From CAWVWD01 sp965662365 (GTDB taxonomy: Bacteria > Bacteroidota > Bacteroidia > Chitinophagales > Saprospiraceae), in contig CBFIHR010000032.1 of assembly GCA_965662365.1 (NCBI GenBank), positions 1-43,146 on the forward strand: a stretch of 43,146 bases of DNA, read 5' to 3'. Of this stretch, positions 16,031-24,579 are shown piece by piece (within the stretch, counting starts at the first letter, position 1; each line of letters starts with the position of its first letter). A model generated the notes under the pieces. That model was not told the origin of the DNA, ran no database searches, and worked only from the letters and a program-made list of their open reading frames with translations. Both the position numbers and the translations under genes were made by a program.

Positions 16031-17089
16031 TTAGTATTTCATAAATTTTTCTACTTCCCCATTTTCCAAACGGATAAAATACATACCTTTCATTAAGTTT
16101 TGAATTGAAACCTTTTGGCTCGGATAGACCACACCTGTTTGTAATACTCGACCTGCCATATCTACGATGGTGTATGTCTGTGATAAATTTAGATCTTGAA
16201 TCTGAATAAATTCTTGTGTCGGATTTGGAAAAATCGACCAGTTTTGGGCGATTTGTAGCGAGTTCGTCGTAACTGGAAAAATGTTAAATGTAACAACTTT
16301 AGTATCGAAATCAGAAACATACATATCATTGCCATCAAATACTAAACCGTATGGAGAAGCGACTGATTCAACATTCAGTGTACCTAATATTGGTAATGAT
16401 TGTCCAACGTTTACTTTAACAATTTCATTAGAATTGTAATTCGCTATATATAGTTCATTTCCAATAAAATGTAACGCAACCGGGCCATTCAAGCCACCAG
16501 TGACGACATCAACTTTACCAAAATTAGGACTAACAACATCAATTTTAACAACTTTATTACCTAAAAACTCCGAAATATATAATTCGTTTCCACGAGCTGC
16601 AATATCTACTGGGTCTTGAAGTCCACCGATAACTTGAGTAACAATTTTATTAGGGTCGTTCAAATTAACTTTCATTAATTTATCATTGCTCATCGAAGCC
16701 ACTGTAAAAAAAAGTTCGCTCCCAATAATTTCAATTCCTGAAGGTCGATCGATATTTGTCAAAATATCAACTTGCGTTAAGTTCGGGTCTGTTAAGTCAA
16801 CTTTAAATATTCGATTGCCATATAATTCAGTGACATAAAGCTCATCATCCAATATTTTTAATCCAACTGGGTTATTCAAGCCTGTGATAAGATCCACTGA
16901 AGTGTAAGTTGAGTCTGTAATATCAATCCTCGAAATCACGCCACTCTGACTCTCTGCGACATACAAATAATTGTCTTTTACTTCCATCAACTGCGGCCGA
17001 TTCAAACTTGTAGCGACATCAATCACTTGAGCCATTGTTATTGAAAGGTTGCTTAAAAACGCAATCAAAACGAAATATAAACTTTTCAT
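16031..17089 (-). CDS. Secreted NHL/SMP-30-like beta-propeller with T9SS sorting domain
   Basis: 352 residues. A signal peptide (1-20, ending in MAQ) is followed by about six propeller blades with the repeating pattern NELYI(A/S)-x-x-x-x-N-x-(I/V)-x-K(V/I)D, for example LYVTELYGNRIFKVDL, ELYISEFLGNKVVKID and ELYIANYNSNEIVKVN. The last ~75 residues are a type A T9SS C-terminal domain: WSIFPNPTQEFIQI, YTIVDMAGRVLQTG, IQNLMKGMYFIRLENGE and final KFMKY. That tail predicts export by the T9SS and processing by the PorU sortase, whose gene is about 2 kb away. The ligand or enzyme activity of the propeller is unknown. Upstream of its start there are no linked genes. Confidence 0.88.
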   Translation of the reverse strand: MKSLYFVLIAFLSNLSITMAQVIDVATSLNRPQLMEVKDNYLYVAESQSGVISRIDITDSTYTSVDLITGLNNPVGLKILDDELYVTELYGNRIFKVDLTDPNLTQVDILTNIDRPSGIEIIGSELFFTVASMSNDKLMKVNLNDPNKIVTQVIGGLQDPVDIAARGNELYISEFLGNKVVKIDVVSPNFGKVDVVTGGLNGPVALHFIGNELYIANYNSNEIVKVNVGQSLPILGTLNVESVASPYGLVFDGNDMYVSDFDTKVVTFNIFPVTTNSLQIAQNWSIFPNPTQEFIQIQDLNLSQTYTIVDMAGRVLQTGVVYPSQKVSIQNLMKGMYFIRLENGEVEKFMKY

Positions 17090-17316
17090 AAACCTGTTTT
17101 TTTTGATTTTTAATTTTTGATTAGACTTGTAAATCGATTATATGCAAAAAAGCAGTAGAATGTTCAAAAGAGTAGAAATATGTTTTATTATTAATCATAA
17201 ATCTAAACTAATTGAAAGCGTAAAAAAGGACGCAAGTAGCAAGGCGTCAGCCGATGAATAATGACCGTTTTGAATAAAAAATAAGTATCCAGAATACTCC
17301 TAATTCCTATCGAAAA

Positions 17317-17676
17317 TTAATACTCTCCAACGGCTAATAGTACCAATGTGCAAGCAACTTCTACCTCGATATTATTAGCTTTCGCCAATGTCATCAACTC
17401 AGGATTTTCTGTCCCTGGATTAAAAATAACTCGCTCTGGTTGTAAACTTAAGATATAGTCATAATACATTTTCTGTCGCTCTGGGTTCAGGTATAGTGTA
17501 ATTGTGTGGACATTTCTAACAAAAGGAGTCGTTGTAATAATATCAATCCCTTCTATTACACCTTTTCTAACTCCAATAGGAACAGCCTCGAAATCATTAG
17601 ATAGCAATCGTTTTACGACTCTGTTAGAATATCTCGAAGGATTTGGGCTTGCACCTAAAACTACCGTCTTTTTCAT
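17317..17676 (-). CDS. CoA-binding domain protein (YccU-like)
   Basis: 119 residues forming a single Rossmann-like CoA_binding_2 domain. It starts TVVLGASPNPSRYSNRVVKRLL, the usual nucleotide-binding opening of the family, and contains TLYLNPERQKMYYDYIL and RVIFNPGTENPEL. The family is related to the CoA-binding domain of succinyl-CoA synthetase, but biological roles are poorly defined. It is probably a small cytosolic protein. It lies between the T9SS cargo gene and porV, separated from porV by a strong terminator, so it should be transcribed independently. Confidence 0.9.
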   Translation of the reverse strand: MKKTVVLGASPNPSRYSNRVVKRLLSNDFEAVPIGVRKGVIEGIDIITTTPFVRNVHTITLYLNPERQKMYYDYILSLQPERVIFNPGTENPELMTLAKANNIEVEVACTLVLLAVGEY

Positions 17677-17790
17677 AATTCATAGATGTTGTTATACAAT
17701 AATCGTGAATGAAACAAAAAGTGATTATCAATGTTTCAATAAACTCAAAAGCTATCGCCTCTGAGTTGTTTCGACCACTCATTTAAACTA

Positions 17791-17826
17791 AAAAACGCTT
17801 TCCTCAAAGTTGAAGAAAGCGTTTTT
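17791..17826. terminator. Terminator after porV
   Basis: Stem AAAAACGCTTTC (17791-17802) with GAAAGCGTTTTT (17815-17826), 12 perfect pairs and a 12-base loop. It is 32 bases past the porV stop in the leftward direction and ends in a T run on that strand. The stem shares the ACGCTTT core with the terminator after gldJ. Confidence 0.8.
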
Positions 17827-17857
17827 GAGAATCTACGTGATTCTTTTTCTTATTTCC

Positions 17858-19030
17858 TTATTTTGTTCCAGCTGGAAGCGCTCCAAAGTCAAATACCAAT
17901 GAGAATCTCAACGTATTATCTAAAGGATTTGTACGATTTGAGGTCGGTACGAGATAAGAGAAATTCAAACCAAAAATATTGTATTTCAAGCCTAAACCAA
18001 CTGTAAAGTATTTACGATTTCCTTTTGTAGGATCTTCGTGAAAATATCCTGCACGTACTGCAAACTGCTTGTCGTACCAATATTCTAAACCAACAGAATA
18101 CGATAACTCACTAAACTCTTCACCAAAACCACCCGGTGCGTCACTGAAAGAAGAAAAAACTGCCGTTGCTACTCCGGCCTCCTTGTGATCTAAAATACCA
18201 TTACCGTCTATATCTAACGTATCTGGTGTTGGTACTAATAATTTATTGATATCAACAGCAAGAACGATTGAATTATAATCATCGATAGCATGCTCATAAG
18301 CTACACCGACGCCTAAGTTAGTCGGAATAAACTCCCCAAAAGCATCTGTTGTGTAAGTGATTTTTGTCCCTAAGTTTGTGATTGCACCACCTATTGTCAA
18401 TTGATTTCCTTCTCTACCAAAGATACCTTTATCCGTTTTGTAGGTCGCTGAAATATCAGCACCTGCAGCGATACCTGGACGAATGTTGAATCCATTATAA
18501 GTGCCATTTGCTAAGCGAGAATAAATAAACTTAAGGGAAACACCTAATGCAAAATTATCCGATAATTGACGAGCATAAGCCCCTGCAATTTCAAACTCAT
18601 TTGGACGGCTACTACCCAATGAACTACCATTGAAATCCGTAAATTGAATATTTCCTAAAGAGAAATAACGCAAACTCAAACCAACGGTCGAAATCTTATC
18701 AATTTGCTTATAACCTGACAAATACGCCAAATAAACATCTTGTAAATCTAAAGCACGAAGCCACGGTGTATAAGTCGCTGAAACGCTAATATCATTTTCA
18801 GCAAAAGCCAATTTTGAAGCATTAAAATGCATTGCGTTTGCATCTGTAGAAGTCGCTATACCAGCATCACCCATAGAACCTGCACGAGCATCCGGAGCAA
18901 TTCTTAGAAAGGGAACAGCTGTAACAATTGTATTAATACTCTCATTTTCAATTTGACCATAAACATTAGTTTGGTTGAACGTCACTACAAAAGCCAACAC
19001 AAATCCTAATTGAACGATAATTTTTTTCAT
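17858..19030 (-). CDS. porV: Type IX secretion outer-membrane protein PorV
   Basis: 390 residues from the ATG at 19030, which opens directly with a signal peptide (MKKIIVQLGFVLAFVVTF, cleaved after VYGQ). Twelve further codons are open upstream but add a basic, non-signal stretch. The mature protein begins with the PorV signature TAVPFLRIAPDARAGSMGDAG, then NAMHFNASKLAF, a FadL-like 14-strand barrel relative. Further on are NIRPGIAAGADISA, YWYDKQFAVRAGYFHEDPTKGNRKYF and a barrel end SLVFDFGALP. PorV shuttles folded cargo from the Sov/SprA translocon to the PorU sortase. It lies 124 bases after porU on the same strand, so both are likely co-transcribed. Confidence 0.94.
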   Translation of the reverse strand: MKKIIVQLGFVLAFVVTFNQTNVYGQIENESINTIVTAVPFLRIAPDARAGSMGDAGIATSTDANAMHFNASKLAFAENDISVSATYTPWLRALDLQDVYLAYLSGYKQIDKISTVGLSLRYFSLGNIQFTDFNGSSLGSSRPNEFEIAGAYARQLSDNFALGVSLKFIYSRLANGTYNGFNIRPGIAAGADISATYKTDKGIFGREGNQLTIGGAITNLGTKITYTTDAFGEFIPTNLGVGVAYEHAIDDYNSIVLAVDINKLLVPTPDTLDIDGNGILDHKEAGVATAVFSSFSDAPGGFGEEFSELSYSVGLEYWYDKQFAVRAGYFHEDPTKGNRKYFTVGLGLKYNIFGLNFSYLVPTSNRTNPLDNTLRFSLVFDFGALPAGTK

Positions 19031-19154
19031 AACACGCTTTTTCCTAATATTTTGAAAGTTAGGCAAATATAAAAGATTTATTAATCTGATAAAATTTTAA
19101 CTGAATTTGCCTTCAAAACTGATTGAGTTAAATAATTAATTCGTTGTTTTGTTT

Positions 19155-22100
19155 CTATTTTAAAATTACTAATTTTTGAAATTCACTTGTCGATGTTGTG
19201 ACTTGATTCGTTTCAGAAAGCAATCCTATCGACACTTTATAAACATAAACGCCTCGACCAATCGGACTTCCAAAGTCATCTGTTCCATCCCACTGAATAC
19301 CCGTCACCCGATAGCCTTCTGCAATCACTTCTTCCTGTATCGTTTTGACCAGTTTCCCTGATACCGTAAAAATTTGAACTTGAACTTGTAACGGTTGATT
19401 TGGCAAATTGTGTTCAAACTGAAACTCCGTACTTGTCGTAAACGGATTCGGATAATTTAGAACGTGATCCAGCGCCGCTTCCGCTGCTGATGCTACAATA
19501 AACTCCGTATAACCTGTTCCCGAATTGTTGGCAATATCCCATGCTTTCACGGTGACTTGATGTATTCCTTCTTCAATTCCTGACAACGGATACTGTGCGA
19601 CTCCTTGACGATAATCGTCCAGCTTCGACTCATAGAAATCATTTAACGAGTAAGATTGTTGTGTATTTTCATCTAAAATAGCACTAATTCCGTGTCCAAT
19701 CCCTGCACTTGATGTATTAATCCCGCTTTCGTCTGAAAGTTTAACGTAAATAACTGGGTTTTCGTCTGTTATTCCACCAAAAACAAAATTTTCATCATTC
19801 ATGAACACCTCAACTTGTGGACCTTCATCATCCGCAACCGCATTTTGATACGTTCCACCGATGTAAATCGTATCATGGTATCCCGACGCTTCTTGATTTG
19901 TTCCATTATCTGCATAGTAACTAATTTTACCATAACCATACTGATAATCAATATCTTTTGGCACAATAAACTTAAACGTAAACTGTCCGTTGACGACAGA
20001 CGCACGCCCCCGAAATAAAATATTGTTCTGAACTTCGAATGAAAAACCTGGTCGGCTTCGAGGATCATTTCCTAATCCTGTTCGTGTCTTTATTTTGTCA
20101 AAAACTGTCGGATAGATTGTTCCATTAAAATTTGTCAACGCATTTCCGCTTTTATCACGAATTTCTCCTGTCACAACAACTTCTTGTAATGCCTGAAGCG
20201 TATCTTTTTGAGTGGCCGGATTTGAGTTAATCGTATTCGTGTGAACATAATTTTCTGGATATCTCAAACTCATCGAAGGATCACCTAATAAGACGAATTT
20301 TCGGCTATTCTCCGTACAACCAACACAGTTATTTTTGGCCATACGCAATACTTCACCCAACGGCGGAACGTCACTCCCAACTTGTTCAAAAATATTATCA
20401 AATACAGCTTGTGTCAACGCTTTATTGCTATTTGCGAACACTAAACGTGTTGTTGTAAATAATGAAACAGCTCCGCTTCTTGGCTTCAAAAACAACTCCT
20501 CCCCAATGCTTACCTCTCTATGATCGTCATAAGGCCCAAAAGAACAAGTTGCCGTTACAAACAATGGTAATTTTTCACCATTTGACCAACTTGAAATTTT
20601 TGCCAAATCAATAATTCGTTCCTGTGCCAACCCTTTAGAATCTCCGTGTCCTAAGTAACACATGATTAAATTTCCTTTAAATACATTCGCATAAATCGCA
20701 TTTTCTGCATCAGGATAACGTTCGCCAGCAGGAAAAACCTCTTGACGATAAGCGTCAATAAATATCTTATCTACATTATAAACAGGATATTTATTTCGTA
20801 CTCTGTCTGCAATTGTATTCGCATCACGAGTATGCGTATTCATATCCTCATCATCAGCGATAAAAGTAAGACGGTTTTTCCAATCGCCAAAGTTAAGAGG
20901 ATTCGTTTCGTAATCAATCAGCTTATCTACAACTTGAATAGCCTCCATTGAAGTTTTCACAGGAAAACGACCGATTCCAATATCTACAGTCCCCGAATTA
21001 TGGGCATTTGCCCCTTCAGTTACATCTAACAATCCGAAATAGTCGTCCATCGGAAAAGCCGTAATTGGATTTAGGCTTTCGCTGGTCTCAAAAGTAGGTA
21101 CAAAAAGTTGAGGATTTTCAACATTGGTCACATTTCTAAAATCGAAAGAAGCATCTCCAAACAGTAGTAGATATTTTAAATCACCATTATCGTATAAATA
21201 CTTCATAAAATCACGAATTGCAGTCGGGTCAGCACTTCCTGAGCTAAATTCATTATATATTTTACTCACTTCCACCGTTTCTACGGTCATGTTAGAATAC
21301 GACCGGCGATGTGCCGCCAGCTTTTGTACCGCAGCTTCAAATTCGGTATGATAAACAATGACTAAATCTGGCGATGTTAAGCCATGTAAATTTTGATTAT
21401 CAATTTGTCCAACCGCCTCGGGTTCTAAATATTTAGAGCCATCAAAAGCGATAAACTCTTTTAGTTCTGTCGTTTCTGCACCAAATCGAAATATGCCACC
21501 ATTATTATTTCCTAATTGCTCCTTGACTTCTGTCCTATCCGTTACATCCCAAACTGTAACATTATTCATGTTTGATAACTGAAATTCCGTATTTGAATAA
21601 TTCAAAGAATTTCTATCTCGAAAAGTCATTTGTCCATCATAAAAGACTAAATTTCGACGAGCATTAATGCTAATAAAATTCAAGTATCCTTCCGCATTTG
21701 CAGAGGCTTGAAAATCTAGTTGTACTGCAAAATTAGGCTGTACATTGCCAACATCAAAAACACTACGCCCCCTAGTCGCTACCGGATTCGTAACCGTCGC
21801 AGAGGTCGCATTTATACTAATATTTTTAATCGTTTGATTATTATATTTCACCAAAAAACGATTCGGTGCGCTGATATCTCTTGATGCTACATCAACTATC
21901 ATTTTAACCGAATCATTAGTGATATTAGGAATCGTAAAATCAAACGTTTGAGAACGGTTAAACTTAAATGTCTCGCCATACCATACTTTACCAGAGCCGT
22001 GACGGTACAAATCTTTGTCCAATAAATTCACTAAATCCGTTTCATAATGTGCATAAAAATCATAGGTTGAAGTCGTATAATTCGTATTGTTTATTGAGTT

Positions 22101-22997
22101 TTGTTGTTGAATACGTTTACCGTTTCCTGCACTGATTTTTATATAATAATGATTCCGATAAGTATAAATATTTTCACGTTGGATAGCAATTTTGAAATTA
22201 TCGCTATAAATCCATTTATTGGGACTTTCACCATAAAACAAAATATAATCGTTTGGGTCAAAACTTCCATCTGCCTCTCCAACGACTATAATCGCATTTT
22301 CTGGTACATCCTCATGACGAAAATCTACATTCGCTTCCGGTAAGTCTCCACCTTCGTCTCCCAATAATTTAATCGTTCGAGGGTCGATATTATCTAAATT
22401 GCTGATTCCTAAATCATTTTTCAAAAAATCATAGGTCAGTTTATACACGCCCGTTTCTGCGACAGCAAATTTATAAATATTGCCATCGGCTAAGACCGAA
22501 TTTTGATTTCTACTAAAATTAGAATTTTGAGCAACAGGCAGGGCTTGCGCTCTCAAAGTGACCGTCAAATCAAAACTCACTAAGCGTTCATAATCACCTG
22601 TAATCGAATTTTTACGAATTGGAATAAATTGAATCACGCCAAAATATTGACGACGAGCGATTTCCACTCTTTTATTGATATTAATTTCATTTGAAATAAA
22701 ATTATCGTCATTATTCGGGGTACGATTATAGTTTTCATAAACTTCATTCGTAATTTGCACCTCCAGAACGCCGTAGTTGTCCAGTTTCAACTCTTTATTA
22801 TAAATAGGCAGCGTTGGATGGCTTTCGGTATAAATAGCACCGTCAAAAGAAATGACTTCAATCGTTTTCGTCTCTGTTATTTGTAAACTAATCGGTCTTT
22901 CATACCAGTTGAGTTGTTCCTGAAAAGTGATTGGGTTGGTAGCATTTGCCATAAATGCCAGGCTAAAAAGCACACACACTAACCATAATTTTTTCAT
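19155..22997 (-). CDS. porU: Type IX secretion system sortase PorU
   Basis: 1280 residues. After a signal peptide (1-19) come long beta-rich regions and then a C25 gingipain-type peptidase domain (about 560-930). The catalytic dyad is visible as H784 in CYLGHGDSKG and C818 in TATCSFGPYD. The C-terminus carries its own type A sorting-like tail: LNYPNPFTTSTEFQF, VQIFTVSGKLVKTI, GIQWDGTDDFGSPIGRGVYVY and QKLVILK. PorU removes T9SS sorting domains at the cell surface and attaches cargo, usually to anionic lipopolysaccharide. Length is normal for the family (about 1100-1300). It is the first gene of the porU-porV unit. Confidence 0.96.
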   Translation of the reverse strand: MKKLWLVCVLFSLAFMANATNPITFQEQLNWYERPISLQITETKTIEVISFDGAIYTESHPTLPIYNKELKLDNYGVLEVQITNEVYENYNRTPNNDDNFISNEININKRVEIARRQYFGVIQFIPIRKNSITGDYERLVSFDLTVTLRAQALPVAQNSNFSRNQNSVLADGNIYKFAVAETGVYKLTYDFLKNDLGISNLDNIDPRTIKLLGDEGGDLPEANVDFRHEDVPENAIIVVGEADGSFDPNDYILFYGESPNKWIYSDNFKIAIQRENIYTYRNHYYIKISAGNGKRIQQQNSINNTNYTTSTYDFYAHYETDLVNLLDKDLYRHGSGKVWYGETFKFNRSQTFDFTIPNITNDSVKMIVDVASRDISAPNRFLVKYNNQTIKNISINATSATVTNPVATRGRSVFDVGNVQPNFAVQLDFQASANAEGYLNFISINARRNLVFYDGQMTFRDRNSLNYSNTEFQLSNMNNVTVWDVTDRTEVKEQLGNNNGGIFRFGAETTELKEFIAFDGSKYLEPEAVGQIDNQNLHGLTSPDLVIVYHTEFEAAVQKLAAHRRSYSNMTVETVEVSKIYNEFSSGSADPTAIRDFMKYLYDNGDLKYLLLFGDASFDFRNVTNVENPQLFVPTFETSESLNPITAFPMDDYFGLLDVTEGANAHNSGTVDIGIGRFPVKTSMEAIQVVDKLIDYETNPLNFGDWKNRLTFIADDEDMNTHTRDANTIADRVRNKYPVYNVDKIFIDAYRQEVFPAGERYPDAENAIYANVFKGNLIMCYLGHGDSKGLAQERIIDLAKISSWSNGEKLPLFVTATCSFGPYDDHREVSIGEELFLKPRSGAVSLFTTTRLVFANSNKALTQAVFDNIFEQVGSDVPPLGEVLRMAKNNCVGCTENSRKFVLLGDPSMSLRYPENYVHTNTINSNPATQKDTLQALQEVVVTGEIRDKSGNALTNFNGTIYPTVFDKIKTRTGLGNDPRSRPGFSFEVQNNILFRGRASVVNGQFTFKFIVPKDIDYQYGYGKISYYADNGTNQEASGYHDTIYIGGTYQNAVADDEGPQVEVFMNDENFVFGGITDENPVIYVKLSDESGINTSSAGIGHGISAILDENTQQSYSLNDFYESKLDDYRQGVAQYPLSGIEEGIHQVTVKAWDIANNSGTGYTEFIVASAAEAALDHVLNYPNPFTTSTEFQFEHNLPNQPLQVQVQIFTVSGKLVKTIQEEVIAEGYRVTGIQWDGTDDFGSPIGRGVYVYKVSIGLLSETNQVTTSTSEFQKLVILK

Positions 22998-23302
22998 AAT
23001 ACTGAGAGTTTTAATTTTTGTAAAGAGTATGATATTTTTTATTCAAAACTAAACACATCATAAAGTTGATGGTTTGAATCTGTATTTGAACACACTAAGA
23101 CAATGTTTGACAATATTAAAACGTTGCTTTGATAATCAATATTTTTTGTTAAATAGCGACAAAGACGACAAAAAGATAAAGTTTAAGTAGTTTTATCAGT
23201 TGTAGAGTTTTGTAAGCTGTTCTTTTTTATAAAATAAAAATACGACGACTTACAAAACTATGAAAGCTACAAAACTACTGAAACTCAATAAACTATAATA
23301 AA
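22998..23302. other. Divergent porU/porP intergenic region
   Basis: 305 bases, AT-rich, without a reading frame. A plus-strand CAAAACTA at 23044-23051 reads TAGTTTTG on the porU strand and fits the -7 pattern, but no -33 element sits at the normal distance. The porP-proximal third is occupied by the large hairpin at 23181-23284. Confidence 0.45.
23181..23284. repeat. Nonamer-array hairpin ahead of porP/sprF
   Basis: Two 36-base arms (23181-23216 and 23249-23284) are inverted copies matching at about 28 of 36 positions. Their outer 14 bases differ at one position and their inner 10 bases (GTTTTGTAAG) match exactly. Within each arm 9-base units recur, such as CAGTAGTTT, TGTAGCTTT, CATAGTTTT (right arm, complement strand). 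The central gap is 32 bases. It ends 18 bases before the porP start, so it lies in the leader. Confidence 0.65.
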
Positions 23303-24319
23303 ATGTATAAACAACTACTAATTGCGTGTTTCATTATCGGCTTTAGTTTGACTACATTAAAGGCTCAAGATCCGATATTTTCACAGTTTTATGCTACTCC
23401 AATGCAGATTAACCCTGCGTTGACAGGTAGCAGTTTTGTACCACGTATCTCATTGAATTATAGAAATCAATGGCCCGCTTTGTCTAACGCTTATGTTACC
23501 TACTCTGCTTCTTATGATCAGTTTTTTGATAAAGCCAAAAGTGGCCTGGGTATGATCATCATGGCAGACGTAGCAGGCGATGGCGTTTACAAAACTAACA
23601 AAGTTGCAGGGACTTATGCGTATAATGTGGAGTTTAGTCGAGACTTATACCTAAAAGCTGGCTTCGAGGCTGGCATTGGACAAGTAACCGTAAATTGGGA
23701 TAAACTGGTATTTTTAGATCAAATTGATCCAATTCGTGGCCCTTTAGACCCTTCAGGTAATCCTTTTCCATCACAGGAAACACGCCCCTTCAATTTGAGC
23801 ACTTATTATTTAGATTTGGCGGCAGGATTTGTGGCGTACTCTAAAAACTGGTATGGTGGCTTCTCTGTAAAACACGTCAATGCTCCTAATGAAAGTATTA
23901 TTGCGACCAGAGCAACTTTCGGTTTAGTACCTTTGCGGTTGACTGTTCATGGTGGTGCAGAGATAAGTTTGAAGGATTCATACAATAATCGAGATAGAGG
24001 AACGTTCTTATCTCCGAATTTTATGTATGTTCGCCAGGGCGAATTTCAGCAGCTGAATGTAGGAGCTTACGCTAATTTCGAATCTATATTTGGTGGTCTT
24101 TGGTATCGACATACTTTTACGAATGATGATGCTGTTATATTTTTGTTAGGAACAAGATACAAGATGTTTAAAATCGGATATAGTTATGATTTGACGATTT
24201 CCGAATTAACAAATGATACAGGTGGCGCACATGAGATTTCTGTCGCTATTCATTTTGCACAATTGAAGCGAAGAAAAGGAAGAAATTATCTGAATTGTTT
24301 AAAAATGTTCCAATTCTAA
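23303..24319 (+). CDS. PorP/SprF-family type IX secretion membrane protein
   Basis: 338 residues. A signal peptide (1-21, ending LKAQ) is followed at once by the family signature DPIFSQFYATPMQINPALTG. A repeated barrel pattern follows: SLNYRNQWPAL, KSGLGMIIMADVAGDG, KAGFEAGIGQ, LAAGFVAYSKNWYGGFSVKH, GGLWYRHTF, and GYSYDLTISEL near the end. PorP/SprF proteins are outer-membrane barrels. Some are part of the gliding or T9SS apparatus, and others work with the secretion of single large substrates (type B CTD). The genome probably has several paralogues, so I do not assign porP itself. Its place between porU and gldJ supports a T9SS role. Confidence 0.9.
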   Translation: MYKQLLIACFIIGFSLTTLKAQDPIFSQFYATPMQINPALTGSSFVPRISLNYRNQWPALSNAYVTYSASYDQFFDKAKSGLGMIIMADVAGDGVYKTNKVAGTYAYNVEFSRDLYLKAGFEAGIGQVTVNWDKLVFLDQIDPIRGPLDPSGNPFPSQETRPFNLSTYYLDLAAGFVAYSKNWYGGFSVKHVNAPNESIIATRATFGLVPLRLTVHGGAEISLKDSYNNRDRGTFLSPNFMYVRQGEFQQLNVGAYANFESIFGGLWYRHTFTNDDAVIFLLGTRYKMFKIGYSYDLTISELTNDTGGAHEISVAIHFAQLKRRKGRNYLNCLKMFQF

Positions 24320-24464
24320 TAAAATTCACATTAAAAATAACGATTTTTGCACTTGACACAATAAAACCACATAAAAAGGTATTTTTATACCGTCGGATTT
24401 TATAAAAGTCAAATTTTACAAATTCTAAAGATTTTAAGGAAAGGCACAGTGATTTTCGGTAAAG

Positions 24465-24493
24465 TTGAAAATGCAAGCATATTATTAATTTTG
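24465..24493 (+). promoter_or_regulatory. Candidate gldJ promoter
   Basis: TTG (24465-24467), an 18-base spacer, and TAATTTTG (24486-24493) match the Bacteroidota pattern TTG-N19/21-TAnnTTTG closely. Transcription would begin near 24500, about 80 bases before the ATG at 24580. This would make gldJ independent of porP. Confidence 0.45.
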
Positions 24494-24579
24494 TCTTTTG
24501 AACTTTATTAAATTGACACATAGTTCAATGATTTTCACTATTGATGTCAGCCATTTATCAAACAAAATATTATCCTAAG

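Noticed and set aside
17229..17248. GACGC/GCGTC hairpin downstream-left of the CoA-binding gene region
   Set aside because: Only five pairs with a 10-base loop and no T run; too weak to call a terminator or RNA.
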